Source: Sclerodactyla briareus
Taxonomy: Eukaryota; Echinodermata; Holothuroidea; Dendrochirotida; Sclerodactylidae
Direction of reading: 5' to 3'
DNA length: 64,000 nt
Assembly (NCBI GenBank): GCA_026419785.1
Contig: JAODTK010005509.1
Span: 124,001 to 188,000 of the forward strand
Below, piece after piece: positions 19,901 through 64,000 of this stretch. Made by a program: the position numbers and the translations under genes. The notes below the pieces were generated by a model. It saw nothing but the letters and a program-made list of their open reading frames with translations, was not told the DNA's origin and searched no databases. Each line of letters starts with the position of its first letter. Positions within the stretch are counted from its first letter, which is position 1.

Positions 19901-20935
19901 CCAGGGGCGGTCGGAGCGTACCGAAAGTGGGGGGGTGGACACATCGAATGCAAATGACCATCTAAGTGGAGTGCCACCATCGGTTGGTGCGGAGCCTACG
20001 AAGAAAAATTCAGATTTTCATACATCCAGATCAACGGAAACGGCACTTGCCAGGCTCAATAGCCTCATCTACATGTGTGATTTGAGTAAAAAGGACAGAC
20101 TGAAAAGTTGTCATTGTGCAATATAAGATTGATTTACACCCGAGTATCAAACATTGGTATTTTTTATTACCCTTTTTACTCTGGCTTTTGTTTGCGTGGG
20201 ATCCAGGGTGTCTACCGAACGGTCGCTGGTGGGACTGGGTCGAGGGGAAAAAGCCAAGGCGTAGGGACCACTCAATTTGGGAGCAGACAGTTGTAGGCCT
20301 ACCCGAATTTACAAGTGGTCATTGGAAACTTACCGGAGCGAAAAAAATTTGGAGAATTTCAGTGGATTTTATCGAAAAAGACTGCAAAAATATTAAGCAT
20401 TAGTTTCACTTCTGTGCCATTTTTTTCTTCCCCCAATTTTCACGAATTTCGTCTGAATTTTTCATCCAGAAAAATGAGGCGGGGCAGTCTGCCCCAAGGC
20501 TTCTGAAATTAACGCACTAGGAACGAAATGAATTCGAAGCATTACATCGCATAATTAGCCTAAACGCCTGGAAGAAAAACGCCATTGCGCGCCGAAACAC
20601 CTGAAAAATATTCACTTTTGGCTATTCGATTTAAAATTCGAGAACTCGGTAGGAAGCATGGCGTAATCATTCCACACTTCGGCCAGTCGGTCCCACATCT
20701 TCACCTGGGGTCCGAACCCTGCGAATTAGTTGGACTTAAGTAAGACAAGCAAGGCGATTATGTTTGGTAAGACAAAAAAAAAATTTGAATCAGTTTAGAG
20801 TGTACAAAATCGGGCATGTGCCTATTATTTTATACGGTCCGGGAAAAGTGGGGGGGGGGAAAACGATATCAGATCCCCCCCACTTTTTGAAAGGGGGGGG
20901 ACATGTCACCCCTCGTCCCTCACTGTTGACGCCCA
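19901..20935 (+). mobile_element. hAT-like non-autonomous transposon, copy B
   Basis: Begins ccaggggcggtcggagcg and ends gttgacgccca, matching the copy A ends. The flanks are gacctca (19894-19900) and gaccctca (20936-20943), an 8-bp target duplication if one C was lost on the left. The interior lines up with copy A (13944-14916) throughout, for example ggaaacggcacttgccagg and gagaactcgg, but contains an extra G/C-rich stretch before the right end. Inverted relative to A, about 5 kb away. Confidence 0.82.
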
Positions 20936-20943
20936 GACCCTCA

Positions 20944-22275
20944 CTACCCACACTCCATACCCACCCTCCATACCCACCCTCCCTATTGGTAAACAAATGA
21001 AAATTATGGTCCTTGGACGTGAAAACTAGTGCAATGTTTGCGCGAAAGCAGTAACAAAGCATATTTGGTATTATGTTGTTTGTCAACTGACAGGACTTGG
21101 GCTATATGGAGAGCAGGGCAGAGTCAAACCAAACCCCTTCCTCGCTGGGTACTGAATTCCCTCAGGGAAAGAGTAGGGGGTGTGATGAGAGTGAATATAG
21201 GGAAAATGTGACTATCACTACGCTTACTGTGGTTTCTATCAATTCTCCCGAAGCATACCCCCCCCCCATACCTTGCAGAGGAGGAAAGAATTAGACGGTA
21301 CTATAGATCGTATAGGTAAGAATGTTCTTACGTTTCCTTTATATAGCTAAATAAAACACTCAGGCTGCCAGCCACAATGATGAGGAACTTCATGCTAACC
21401 TAGAGTTCATTTCCTTTTTCGAAGAGCTATACTATAAACCGTCGTAGTTAGTCGCCTCATTTCAGATCCTTTCGAGGAGCGCTTCTATCCCGACTTGGAG
21501 GAACTATTCAGTTTTTAGTGCTGGATCAACATTTAGGAAATTTATTCTCAATACGGTATCGTTCGACCTACAAAAGCTGTTACTAGTGAAGGTACCATGG
21601 AAGAAGTATAACCGTGGCCCGCCGACATTTTAAAATGTGATGCCGTGTCCAAGGATCCAGTGAAATTTCGTGTGAGTAATAGATTTCTACAGCTTCTTGA
21701 CCCTGGGCCGCAGTGACCAGAGATGTGATGGGGATAGTGAGCCGCATCTATTGAACAATATTCTAAAAGGGAGGATTCATAGTATGAGAGCCATCAGTTA
21801 AACGAGTACGAGCGTTTAAAAATAGTAAGAACAAAAACATTAATATAAGTGACTTTCTTAATAGCGCTAGTATCCCCTCACCTCGACCATAGATGGATTT
21901 ATACGTAAGTTGTAGAGAACTTCTCAACTGCGCGAGGGACATCATGTGAGAACTCTCAGGTCGAAATTCAGCTGAATCTGGCTTGTCGATATGGGCTATG
22001 GAGCAAAGTGAACATCCTCGTGGGATTTACCCTGGACATGCGTGATTTTCAATCGGTTGTTTTTGTTTGTTTGTATTTGGTTCTGGACGTCGCGAAGGGT
22101 ATTTCATCGAAGTCGGCAATTCTGTTTGTTGAACCTGTCTTCAAAGCTCGCAATTAGGACTCTTCCTTTAGAAGTTCTAGTATGTGCAACCATTGGTAAA
22201 GCTGCCTGCATGCAATTAGAATAATGGGGAAACATCGCCCAGTACTCGATCGGCAGACCAAATCATGTGATCCAT
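20944..22275. other. Intergenic, no feature seen
   Basis: A short run of cactccatacccacc repeats borders the transposon. Otherwise there are no supported genes, repeats or ends. Confidence 0.5.
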
Positions 22276-22279
22276 GGCT

Positions 22280-22865
22280 TCTTGTCTCAATAGACCAGGC
22301 TGACGGATGCTGTAATTCCTTGTTTGTTTGTCTCTCTGCTATCTTAGTAACAAGTTCAGCGAATGCAGAAACATGCTGCTGTCTCGTCTCAGTCTCTGTG
22401 TCCTCGTATGTGCATATCACGCCACTGCTATACAGGCTTCACTGGCTACCCCCCCTCAATATTAAAGCAATAAACTGCATTGCATGGCTCACCTAAGTTT
22501 CATCTCAGAACTGTTCAGCTGCATGCTCCTTTCAGATCTTAAGGGTCATTCTTCCAAGCACAGCTTAAAGTTATGGTTCCCTCATCCATCAGTTCTTCGG
22601 TGACCGTTCATTCGCTTGCTGCTCCACCCTTCCTGACTCTGTCCGTCTGGCTCAGACTGAACAGTTCTCGTCTTAAAACGTTTCTATTAATCAGCACTTT
22701 TCTGTCTGACTGATTCTCTTTTGACTTTGATTGTGTTCCTCTCCCTGGTTTTCTTCCTCTGCTATTCTTTTGCTCTTTTCTTTTGGTCTATAAAGCCTAA
22801 ATAGAGGCTTTGTTTTGCAGGAGGCGCTCTATGGAGTCCTAATATTAATTATTCTGAGTTATATA

Positions 22866-22896
<31 letters not shown>

Positions 22897-22990
22897 TAAT
22901 TATTATTATTATTCTTATTATATTATTATATTATGATTAATTAGATAAGGCTTAGTATTATTATATTATATTATTGTTTATTGTTTAATT
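22280..22990 (+). mobile_element. LINE 3' end (CR1/L2/Jockey-type ORF2 C-terminus)
   Basis: The frame near 22400 reads HITPLLYRLHWLPPLNIKA, the usual end of ORF2 in CR1/L2-like elements (HITPVL..LHWLPV). It is followed, with frame slips, by LPDSVRLAQTEQFSSLKTFL-like residues and a 3' UTR with ggaggcgctctatgg and an ATT tail (22860-22935). Heavily 5' truncated and dead. Confidence 0.8.
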
Positions 22991-25149
22991 TTAAAAAAAT
23001 CGTTCTGAGGGCACTAACCGAAAGCGTGCAATTGTACCTTAAATAGAATAAACAGTGGCTTAGCCAGGATATTCCATTTCTTAGAAGGCGGGACATCGAA
23101 CCTCACCATTAAGCAGGACGCAAGAATTGTTGGCGCGGAGGCCGGACAAGAGAATTCAGGAAAATTAGGACAACCCAGATGGAAGGGAACTGACACGTTC
23201 CTTACCTATGGGCCAAGAGATGATGCAGTGGCAAAGCCACAGTCAATAAAATGTTTTGGCAAGAGAATTTTCTTGCGATTCACGTTCGGCACTCCAAACG
23301 AATAGTCCCTATAGCTACTATTACATTAGAATTTCCGGGCACCTTGGAACGGTGACAAGGAACTGGCCGATCGCCGGTTCACGGACATAAAAATCAAGCC
23401 GATTCTCCCCAAGGGAGAATCTCCTTGGACCACTTGGTATTTGACCTTGAAGTCGTTTCAATTGTACTGGGAACGGATGTTGGACGTGAAACTCGAAACA
23501 ACGACGGTGGAGAGGCTAATACCGGACAAAAATGAAGTATGGGAGGAAATAGTATGGGATACATATTTTATTTTCTTCCGAAAATTTCCACAGGAAACGT
23601 AAAATACGAGCATCGGCCGACAACGAAAAAATATGTGAAAACGATCCACTTTTCAAACTTCGAACGGATTTCATATAAACTTGGATTCTATCGTTTTCAG
23701 TCGAAATTGAACAGATTTTGATCATTGTGAAAACGTCATTTCAGTCTACTTTTTGCCAGCGGCAAGCGATTCGAATTCGACAATGAAAATGAGAGAATGC
23801 GAATATTTCAATCATTTCATTTTGATAAAATAACTTCCCAGTCCGCGGTAGAAACCACAAGAATGTGGCATCTGTCGTTAAGGAGGGTCATTAAGCTATG
23901 TCACTCGGTTCAAGGGGCGAGTTCTGTAATGTACGCGCGGAGCGCGTAAGTTCTGCTACATTTTGGGGGCAAAAGTAGTATATTGTGGAACCATTTTCAT
24001 TTCCAGGCAGCTGTTAATTCAATTCGTTACGATAATAGCACACCGATACACCTATTCCGTTGCAAAAAATATTTTGTGTTTCACCTAGTCTTTCACCAAG
24101 TATGAGCCATGCAACAGAATGCAGTATAGCACACCTAAACATCCAGTCCTCTTCAGGATTAATCGCCTGCATTATCTTATACTCCGGAAAATGTTGGCAC
24201 TTTCAGGTAGTCGTTGATGCAATCCGGTGCAAAATAGCACATTGAAACCTGGGACTGCGCAGAAGGAAGACTATGCTGGGGCCATTTTTGTGCGATTTCA
24301 CGATGTATTGTTGGTCGCGCCCAATACGCCTAGCATTACGGAGACACGTGTATAATACTACCAGCAAGGGCGGGTCTAGACCAGCACAAGGTGTTGCAAA
24401 CCGAATAACCGTCTTTCGAATTTTTTTAACTATTATGATTCGAGAGAGTATGTCAATACAAAAATCCAGTGTCTGATGCAAATTGGAATGACCAATTAAA
24501 AACATAATTTACTTAATCTCATACTCTCATACTGAGTAGCGGCATGGTGCATGGTGAGCTCTGGTGAGCTACTGTGCAATGGCACTCTTGTTCCACATCT
24601 GTGCTCCGAAGAGCATTATTATGTCCTGGGTATCACCAGTTGGCTATTGCACCATAATGTAATGCAGTTATGGAAGAACAGTGCTCCTAGGTCCTGCGAC
24701 GACGTTGGATGAAATTATTCCAATGAGCCAGTTCATGTTGTATACTTTTAGGTGTATGAGACGAGCCCATTACTACCCAATATTGGACCTGTTATGCTTG
24801 TAGTTGTGCGAAAAGGAGAAGCGGAAGGCGGCGGGTAAGGGGCGCCAAAAAGTCAGGCGTTGGTGGTGAAATCAGTAGTTGGTGCATAACTTTCGAGTCT
24901 TTTTGCTATTCAACTGCAGCTGGCGTATCAGAAATTTCAGACAGAGGAGGGGCGCAAAGCATTGAGAGATCACCGTCCTGGGGGTTGCCCCCTCTCCCTT
25001 TGAAAGTTTTGCTATGAAGAGGGCCGAGATTGAAATTAGTTGTTACATATGAACATTTTGAAGCCAAACTAGTTGTGAACGATTTATTCAGTCAGTCACT
25101 CAACATTTGTTTTTTCCGTGACGAGGAATATAGCATCTATGCAGTACTG
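22991..25149. other. Intergenic, no feature seen
   Basis: No coding frame, element end or tandem repeat that I can support. Confidence 0.5.
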
Positions 25150-26040
25150 ACAGTGTGTGTGTGCGTCATCGCGAGGTCAAGAGAGGGCAAAATTTGAAAA
25201 ATTCGTTAACACGATGAGTCCAAGAAATCCTGGTCCGATCAGGTTGAAAATTCGGTATGCGCTTTATGAGGAGCGAAGGAACCCTATTGTTTTTGATGTA
25301 AATCGGGGTCAGATGGGGGGCAACGGGAAATGTGAAAAATTTATAAATTGGCTAATTTTAGCTCCGTTAAACACGATAAATCGGACCCCACTTGATGGAT
25401 CAGTTTTTCTTGCGTATATGGTTCACATATGAGTGCCTGATCCCATGTTTTGGGTCGGGTTCAAATGTCTTATAAGGTCAAGAGAGGTTCAAAGTCTGAA
25501 AAATCTTGTTAACACGATAAGTCCAGATGCATGGTCCGATCAGTTTGAAACTCGGTATGCAGATTTCTCATGAGGAGTACAGGAACCTATTGTTTATGGT
25601 GTAATTCGGGGCAGATTCGGAAGGGGGGGGATGGAAATTTTAATTTATAATTAATGGGCCATTTTAGCATCGTTAACACATAACTTCTACCCCACTTTGA
25701 TGGATCAAGTTCATACTTGGTAATGTTGGTTCCCCATGATGAGTACATACACCCTTATTGGCAGGTCCAGATGTTTCCTGAGGTCACAAGGAGTTTAATA
25801 CCTGTAATATTTTCCAAAGGGTGAAGAAGAACCTATTGTTTTTAGTTCTTAGGTCGGGGGGAATCTGGTCGAAAATCGAAATTTGTGAATAGGCAATATT
25901 TGCCCAATTTGGTTCCACTTCCTCGCTGGATGAGGCACATACTTGGTATGTGGTGTCCCCATAGTACATGAACCTCATTGTTTTGAGGTCAGGTCAGAGG
26001 TCATCTGAGGTCACCAGAGGTCAAAGTCTGGAAAATCTTG
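25150..26040 (+). repeat. Dispersed 'ctgatggatgaagct' family, three units
   Basis: Units repeat about every 300 bp. aacacgat(g/a)agtcca occurs at about 25208 and 25510, and ctggtccgatcaggttgaa and cacttgatggatcagttt recur. The last unit contains five AGGTCA motifs (25986-26023). Non-coding. Confidence 0.75.
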
Positions 26041-26584
26041 GGCCCAGGGATCCCCGCCCCTGCACTAGTCCAATTTTCCGTCCATCCGTTGGTCGATAGT
26101 TTGCGTTCACATTTTCTCGGATAGTATTACTCTTGCCTACGTGCATATAACAACCCAATTCCTTGATGTAAACAAACCACTGTTCATGGGCGTGGCGGTT
26201 TCCGTTAAACCCACAGTCATTGGAAGCACTAACCAAACAAAAACCAACGCGACTGCACTCAGGCAGAGAATCTACAAGATAGTCAAACCCTGCCAAAGTT
26301 GAAATCTGCACGTTAAAATGATATACTGAAAATTTGGGCAGTTCCATTTTTTGCGCAGTTATGCTTATAGGTCGCCACCGCGGACAGAAACAGATACCTT
26401 ATTCGCGCGTAGCTCGAGATTTTTTCAGAGTTCTGATGTCATAATTTACTCTCTTCGTGTTCACACTCGCAACGTAAGGGGATTTTGATATTTTTACATA
26501 TGGAAAAACTCGAATTCTCGGTGGGGGGCATGGGGGAGACCGACTTTCATGGGGGCGCCTCCCACACGCTCCCGTAGCTACGCC

Positions 26585-27060
26585 CTGTACAATAATAATA
26601 AAATATAGTAAGAAGCGCAGAATCCAAAACTGAATCTGCTCGGTGCGAAAGAAGAAAAAATGGGTTTTAAGATGTTTCCTGTTAAAAGTATCCATTGATT
26701 GCAGGGATTGGAGCTAAATTGGTAGGCTGTTCCAAAGGACCGGTCCAAAACGAGAAAGGGCACGATCCCCGTAAGTCGTAGTACGGGAACGTGGAACTTC
26801 CAAGAGACGTTGCTATTGGGATCGAGAGGAGTGAGAATGTGATCTTTGACGCAGATTATGTTTTGATCAGTTCGACAGTTGTGCCGGTTTTCACGGCACG
26901 GAACGTGTGGCCCGAGATTTTGTATTGGATTCGCTACTGAACAGGCAGCCAATGAAAGGATTTCATAATGGGGGTAATGTGAACAGATCTGGGGGATTTT
27001 GAGACCATCCTTGCAGTACTCTGGAGACACTGGAGTCATTGAATTGAGGTATGTGGCTGT
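26585..27060 (-). mobile_element. LINE 3' end (ORF2 C-terminus)
   Basis: On the minus strand the frame reads TTTYGDRALSRFGPVLWNSL near 26780-26720, then FNRKHLKTHFF and an ATT-rich tail (26588-26600). The pattern YGDR.F...GP.LWNSLP...FK..LKTHLF is the standard CR1/L2 ORF2 end. Frame slips occur. A long overlapping minus-strand open frame (27123-26578) mostly covers the wrong phase. Confidence 0.75.
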
Positions 27061-27591
27061 CATCAGTGGCGTACCCACAGGTGGGGAAGGGTTGGGGTCA
27101 GACCCCCCCCCCCCATGACCCAAGTGATCAATACATTTTCAATCTATTGTCTGAAGGGAGGAACCTAAAATGCTCAGTAGCTGGATGAGCCTCGAGACGC
27201 CTTCGGGGCCCTTCTTGATAGAGAAGGCAGAGAAACGTATGTTTGTGCCAATGCTTCGTTCCTGGCATTTCAGATCAGCGGATTGTAGCAGTTGCCCCAC
27301 CGACCTCTCACCGTTTGTTCGCGGTCCACCGGGAAATGGAGGATCCAGTAACAAATGACCGGAGGTATATTCGAGGAAGATTTGTATAGTGGAAAATGGT
27401 GTTGAAAGCTATAAACGATGGAAAGTATACGGGCGCAGAACATTTCGCCTCAGGTAAGCCAGAGTTTCATGTAACCATATGGTTTTATCCTATACTTTGC
27501 CTGATTTTTCGCGTTTAAAACTGTTTTCTGTTACACAGGTTTTTTTTGTTTGTTTAGGAACTGGGTAACTATCTTAATTGAGATACATATT

Positions 27592-28900
27592 AGTTTAGTT
27601 TTAGTTTAGTTTAGTTTTAGTTTATTTAGTTTAGTTTTAGTTTTAGTTTATTTAGTTTAGTTTTAGTTTAGTTTAGTTTAGTTCAGTGAGGGAGGATCAG
27701 GAAGGTCCTCTTGAACGACCCTGAAACCACAACCCAAAAAGTGCAACCACATAATTCGCCCACAATTTGTAAAAAAAACTACTAGACATTTTCCCGGAAG
27801 CTATTCCACTGCGTTTTGATGAACCTCTTTGGCGAAACGAAGTGTTTTCGAAGATCCAATCTACAGCGAGGACCTCGAAGCTTGAGGTGGTGACCACGAG
27901 TAGTAGTCACAATGGAAAACTCAAAGAAGTAATCGAATGCCAAACCATCAGTCTATGGACATTTTTGAAAACCTGGATCGAATCACCCCGAACACGCTTC
28001 AGTTCCATTGAAGTTATCCCAAGACGCCTGAGTTTCCTCGTACAGGAAATCTCTCAGGCTACTAATCAATTTAGTAGCCCTCCTCTGAACATTTTTCAAT
28101 GAACTGCCTATCTTTCCACGAAACAAGGGCTCCACACTTGAACCGAATACTCGAGGTGGGGTCCTCACACCAGTTGCTTGAAGAGTCTGAGAACTATAAT
28201 CCTCAATCCAAAGAAAGTGACATGCTGCTTTATCAGACCAAGAATCAAATTGGCCTTTAAACACACTGCTTAGAAAGTTTCAACGAAGCCTCGAAACACA
28301 CATCAAAATCTTTTTTCCGAGTCCACCACCTGAATATCCTGACCAGTCAAACTGAATGAGGCATTACTATTTTGGAAACCAATATGCATTACGTTACACT
28401 GCCAGCCTTGAAAAACACTGCCAAACAGAAGACCATTGGAAATCAGGTCAAAGATCATTCTGAACACTTTAACAAACCAATCGTCGTCCGACGAGACCTC
28501 TCGGTACAACCTTGTTTCCGTCTGCAAACTTTTTCACTCTGAGCTGCACTGAATTACTCAGAATCGTTGGAGTATGTCAAGAAACAGTGGGGGTCCAAGA
28601 ACTGATCCCTGTGGAACCCTGTGGAAGATATCCTGGCAGGAATCGATTAACGTTGTCACGGTCCCCGTGGATGAATTCAAGTCACTGCTTTAGGCAGATC
28701 CTAACCTGTATCATCGAAACACACCTGCAGCTTATCGATGCTTCCAGAAACCACTCTTCTACCGTTCTTTTCAACTGATTTGTGAACTTTTTCTCTGTTG
28801 TAAACCGGACTGAGCAATGCCGTGTCAAGTTCAGCATGCCGTTCCAAAAATCTCTCGAAACTGACTTGTATATACTGCTGGCTCTAGGGTTTTGTTACCA
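27592..28900 (-). mobile_element. LINE reverse-transcriptase fragment with CTAAA-type tail
   Basis: In minus-strand order: a degenerate KLYREVSSDDD block (about 28510), CNVMHIGFQNSNASFSLTG (about 28390), VVDSEK, then NVQRRATKLISSLRD (about 28090-28050). The C-terminal RGHHLKLRGPRCR-like and RKHFFAKRV-like residues follow (about 27880-27810), then a tandem aactaaact tail (27592-27683). This is the RT palm-to-thumb and C-terminal part of a CR1/Jockey-group LINE with several frameshifts. Confidence 0.88.
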
Positions 28901-29149
28901 CGAGTGGACAAGTCGCATGCTGCTTCATTTCAGTCCCAGATTAACGTGATTAGAATCAACCCACCCGCAAGCAATGGATTGATGGATAGAGTGTCCGCGT
29001 CGTGTATACTGATGTCAGTTTCATTAACGAAAACTCGCGAGGAATGTATCGCGGGGATAAAGAGAGTAACAGAACGGTCAATACACATAATTTAAACTCG
29101 ATCAGAGCAAGCATTCTGACATTGTGACGTTTCAAAGGATTTCCCCAAC

Positions 29150-29430
29150 TTTCAAAAACCTCCGTCTAGGTATGAGCTTGATCCACCAAGGTGGACGCTT
29201 TCGTTTTCACGGCTGAAATATCAATTTTGCACACAATTCACTGACCCATTTTGCCGACCCAATTACACTGCGAACAATACGGGTTTTCTCGCTCCTCATA
29301 AGAAGCTGCATTCCACAGCAAATTCCAGCTCGATCGGATCACGCGTTCATGTTCCCACGGCTTTCATATTTCATCCTCTGTTAACCTCAGATGAATTTCG
29401 ACCTGACCCCGAAACAGGGGAAAACGTGTA
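29150..29430 (-). repeat. Dispersed 'ctgatggatgaagct' family, minus copy
   Basis: tatgagcttgatccaccaag, ccagctcgatcggatcacg and cctcagatgaatttcgacct are reverse-complement matches of the copies at 25150-26040. Confidence 0.6.
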
Positions 29431-29937
29431 CTCATGTGGGGGTATCGACATAATTATAAATACACCTGGTTGGGTAACGAACAATCAAAACGAACATCTG
29501 GGTAATTAGACTGTTCCGATATCGGAGTAGGGAAATTTTCCAAGTACGAATATTATTATGTAGCAATAGCAAAATTGTTGGATTTTAGTACCAACATCTC
29601 AGGGACAGGGTATTTGTCTGTTAATATCACGAAGCTATTATATCAACTTGAGAGGACATTAGAGCGCGTATTGTGTGTGTGTTCCGTCAGAGAACACAAC
29701 TCGAAGTGAGGAGACGCCCTATTGTGTATAACATCGTGAAACACATTCAGTTTGTGTTTACTCTCTATCTGCGAATTTCTTCGACCATAGTCCCCCCAAA
29801 ATCACTTTGTTGCACCATAGTACAGATGGTAATGTCATATGGCAAGATTCTGCACCTCTTCAGTGAGTGCTGTACTGTTTCAGAAAACGTGAGAAAGTCA
29901 GACGATCCGAGGAGGCGATTACGTAAACAAAACAACA

Positions 29938-30200
29938 TGAATAATAATAATACCGTACATTACTTTATATAGCGCCAAAATCTACATGGTATTCAATGGC
30001 GCTGCACAAAATTACGCCATACGATTCGAAGAAGTGAGTTTTGAGACTGGACTTGAACCTGAGCCCCGGAAGGAAGAACTCCTGACACATTCGCAAGAAG
30101 TTCCAAAGGGTAGGACCCAGAGACCCTCCGACAGAGAAAGCCCGACATATTCGGAATACGAATCGATTGCGTCTGGCATAACACATCTAGGCATAAAGTA
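29938..30200 (-). mobile_element. SINE/LINE 3'-tail fragment
   Basis: ATA microsatellite, then ttatatagcgccaaaatctacatgg and tggcgctgcac (29941-30006), the minus-strand form of the gcgctatata tail of metazoan SINEs. The upstream body to about 30200 is unrecognised. Confidence 0.55.
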
Positions 30201-31511
30201 TAGCATCAGGGAGTGAACTGGAGTTTAATAATGCGAGGCTCGATTAGAGGAGGCTTCAAACGGAACATATTCTAATCTTCCGACGAAATGCGATCATGTC
30301 GCCCGGATCACATGTCACTATAACACTACTATAAGTGAGGGCGCTGTCGGGGCTCAGCAACACGGTTCCGCACTGACTTCTGTTGTGTGTCGGAGCTTCA
30401 TTACATCATTTCAGGGCTCGGTTAATATGCACATTTATCAAAGTAGAATGGTGAGCCTAATATTGGGAAGCCGTACGACAACACTTGACAATACACACCT
30501 CCACACCGCATTTCCCGCATTAGGGAGCAAGGGCGCCAGGAGATACGCTCTCCATTTACGGACGTACACACAGACAGACATGCACACAACGAAGTGATCA
30601 CTAGGTCCCTCCCCTTAAAGAAAGTTCAGGCAAGACACAAGGGGAGAGCCATCGATAAAAAAAAATCAAAATCGAAGCCTACGCCCTTCCTAGGCCTCCG
30701 ACAATTTTTAACTACATGTGATGCAAGCCGATACTTTTCAAAATAATAAGGTGTTAGATTATTCATACCCTTATAAACATGCATAATTAATGCGGGGATT
30801 AACCATTCATAGCTTTATCAATCATGCCCAACAATATGGCGTTGACCATCCATACCTTATGAATCATGCCTTATAATAGACGTTTTTGGCTATTCATAGC
30901 GTATTACATAGTCGGTTTGTCAATAAAATATGTCCCCAGTAGCTGGAGGGTGACAAATCGTAGACCCTAGCCTCACTCAAACTACCATCATGACTTGGAA
31001 AAAAATATGATTCTTTTTAGACATAATCCCCAGTTAGTTCAGAACAATATAGGGTATGCCCGGTAACTTCATATGTTTCAGAATTTTGCCATTCCCGCGC
31101 CCTCTGCGACCCACGCCTAATTCCCACAATTACTACTTGATCTCTCTTTGTATTTCCTGCTCGTCATATGAACGATTAAAGGTGTACACCCATTGGATGA
31201 GAAACGGATTCCTATGTTTAACCTCTACATCGTAGGGATAATCAGTTTGATTCATCTACTCATGATTACGAATGCTAGTATTCGACCTTGCCCGTGTAAA
31301 TACCCAACGCCTAATTTGATATAACATCTTGATAACAACTCTACAAGCCCCATATAGCAGTAAGTCAGTCATGTTAGCGGGAAACCATCCTTGTCCTCAC
31401 AACTGGTGTATCATCTTCCAGAGAAGGTTCAGTGTGACGAGTGTTGTCCAACTAGGCTGACCACCGAGAAAATTACTATCTCTTTTCTGATTAGAAAGTC
31501 CTCGTGACGTG
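30201..31511. other. 5' flank of SLC3 gene, nothing definite
   Basis: Degenerate copies of accattcatag...tcaatcatgccc occur at 30780-30905. No core promoter can be named with confidence. TGACGTGA at 31505-31512 touches the first candidate start codon. Confidence 0.4.
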
Positions 31512-62969
<31,458 letters not shown>

Positions 62970-64000
62970 GTGATAAACATACGCAATGACAGGGAGCAGA
63001 GTTAGGAAAATCGGAATATAAACAATAAGAGCGACTGCCATGTCACTTTAATCAAGCTTGGAAAATGATGTAGACAATAATGACAATTGTCTAACTCGGC
63101 CGGCGCACGCAACCCAGATGGAAAAGAGCCACTGAAAATATCATAATATCGGGAATAGGGCCCTTTAGTGCGTTTAGTCCCCATTGCCAATTACCTGGTG
63201 CCCGGTCCTAAGCGAATGACAGCTTAGATCTCCCTTCACACAGAACCACGACTCCACTAAGACAACTGACAATCAGGCCCAGAACGTGAGATTACGCCTA
63301 ATAGGGGCGTAGTGAGACTTTCGACAGCCTGGTTAACGCGTGGTGAGGGGGAGCAAGGTCGGCATGGTCATGGAGAATGGAAGTATATTACGCATGCACA
63401 AAATAGTAGTGCAGTACGGTTTAAACAAAACAAAAACAAAACTTTGTGGCGCGCGGTATGATTCGCAGCGGGGGAATGGAAGGAGGAGGGAAAAAGTAGT
63501 AGCAGGGAAAAGGCGACAGATGTCGAGGCGGTATTGTCGGCAAGGAATTGAACCACGAGTCCGTAGTGTATAGTTACGATGTATCACCTCGCACCGCGTG
63601 CTCTCAGTTGTCGTGGTGTACCTACGGCCTGAACAAGCGCCCAAGTTCGAACGTATGATGGCTGTAGGCTGGCAAAATTCCTGCTGGCAAATACACTGTT
63701 TGTATTTCACCATCCACATTTTGTCTTGTTCACATTTAATTGACCCTTACTGACATCTGTCATAACTTTGTTGAACTGGACTTGGAGTCATGCCAACACA
63801 TTAGGTTCATATTTGCTTTCAGTGCCCAGCACAAAGCAATCAACGAAATCCTCCTAGGCCTTATATTAGCTACATAGACCCAAGCGAACCCAACATGTGA
63901 AAACAACTCTCTTTTCTGGGCTCACCAACCAACAATTTAGAGCGAGATGTGTTGATGGACAAATCATTTCCCCCTGGAAAATAGGTTCAATGTCACTAGG
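62970..64000 (+). other. SLC3 intron start, right edge of window
   Basis: The expected C-terminal beta-domain exons are not found, so the gene continues off the window. A tRNA-like stretch on the minus strand (B-box-like ggttcaattcc at about 63555-63545) suggests one more SINE head at 63528-63610. Confidence 0.45.

Noticed and set aside
26560-26590. Another hAT-like end (gtagctacgccctg)
   Set aside because: It looks like a transposon end, but I found no partner end or target duplication, so no element is called.
26578-27123. 181-codon minus-strand protein
   Set aside because: It overlaps a LINE 3' end mostly in the wrong frame; the recognisable ORF2 end lies in another phase.

Overview
The window is eukaryotic nuclear DNA. 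Coding sequence is split into short exons with GT/AG borders, the introns are packed with decayed non-LTR retrotransposons, tRNA-headed SINEs, MITEs, minisatellites and long homopolymers, and there are no operons. The style of the repeats and the two proteins suggest a marine deuterostome invertebrate such as an echinoderm. That is an inference; no species can be read from the sequence.

Two protein genes are present, both on the + strand. Positions 480-7545 carry the last five exons of SEC23, the GTPase-activating inner-coat subunit of COPII vesicles. Upstream exons lie off the left edge. Positions 31512-62969 carry most of a large SLC3A1/rBAT-like gene, the heavy chain of heteromeric amino-acid transporters. 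It has three candidate alternative first coding exons (31512, 41312, 47518) that all end in phase 1, and eight shared downstream exons (51398-62969). These encode the membrane anchor and most of the alpha-amylase-like ectodomain. The C-terminal beta domain lies off the right edge. The catalytic residues of the amylase family are replaced, as expected for a transporter chaperone rather than an enzyme.

The 24 kb between the genes (about 7.6-31.5 kb) holds no gene that I can support. It contains a two-copy, hAT-like non-autonomous transposon in inverted orientation (13944-14916 and 19901-20935) with probable 8-bp target duplications, a foldback family, three LINE fragments, SINE pieces and tandem repeats. 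The SLC3 introns add five more LINE fragments, a second hAT-like MITE, a foldback element with a candidate direct repeat, a four-copy array of about 415 bp, and a minisatellite grown from the exon 1a splice donor.

Conserved exons show repeated one-base gains and losses, often in compensating pairs, while their splice sites stay intact. This looks like an incompletely polished long-read assembly rather than gene death. It affects how stops, phases and missing residues should be read. I found no bacterial-type system, CRISPR array, rRNA gene or convincing functional tRNA gene.
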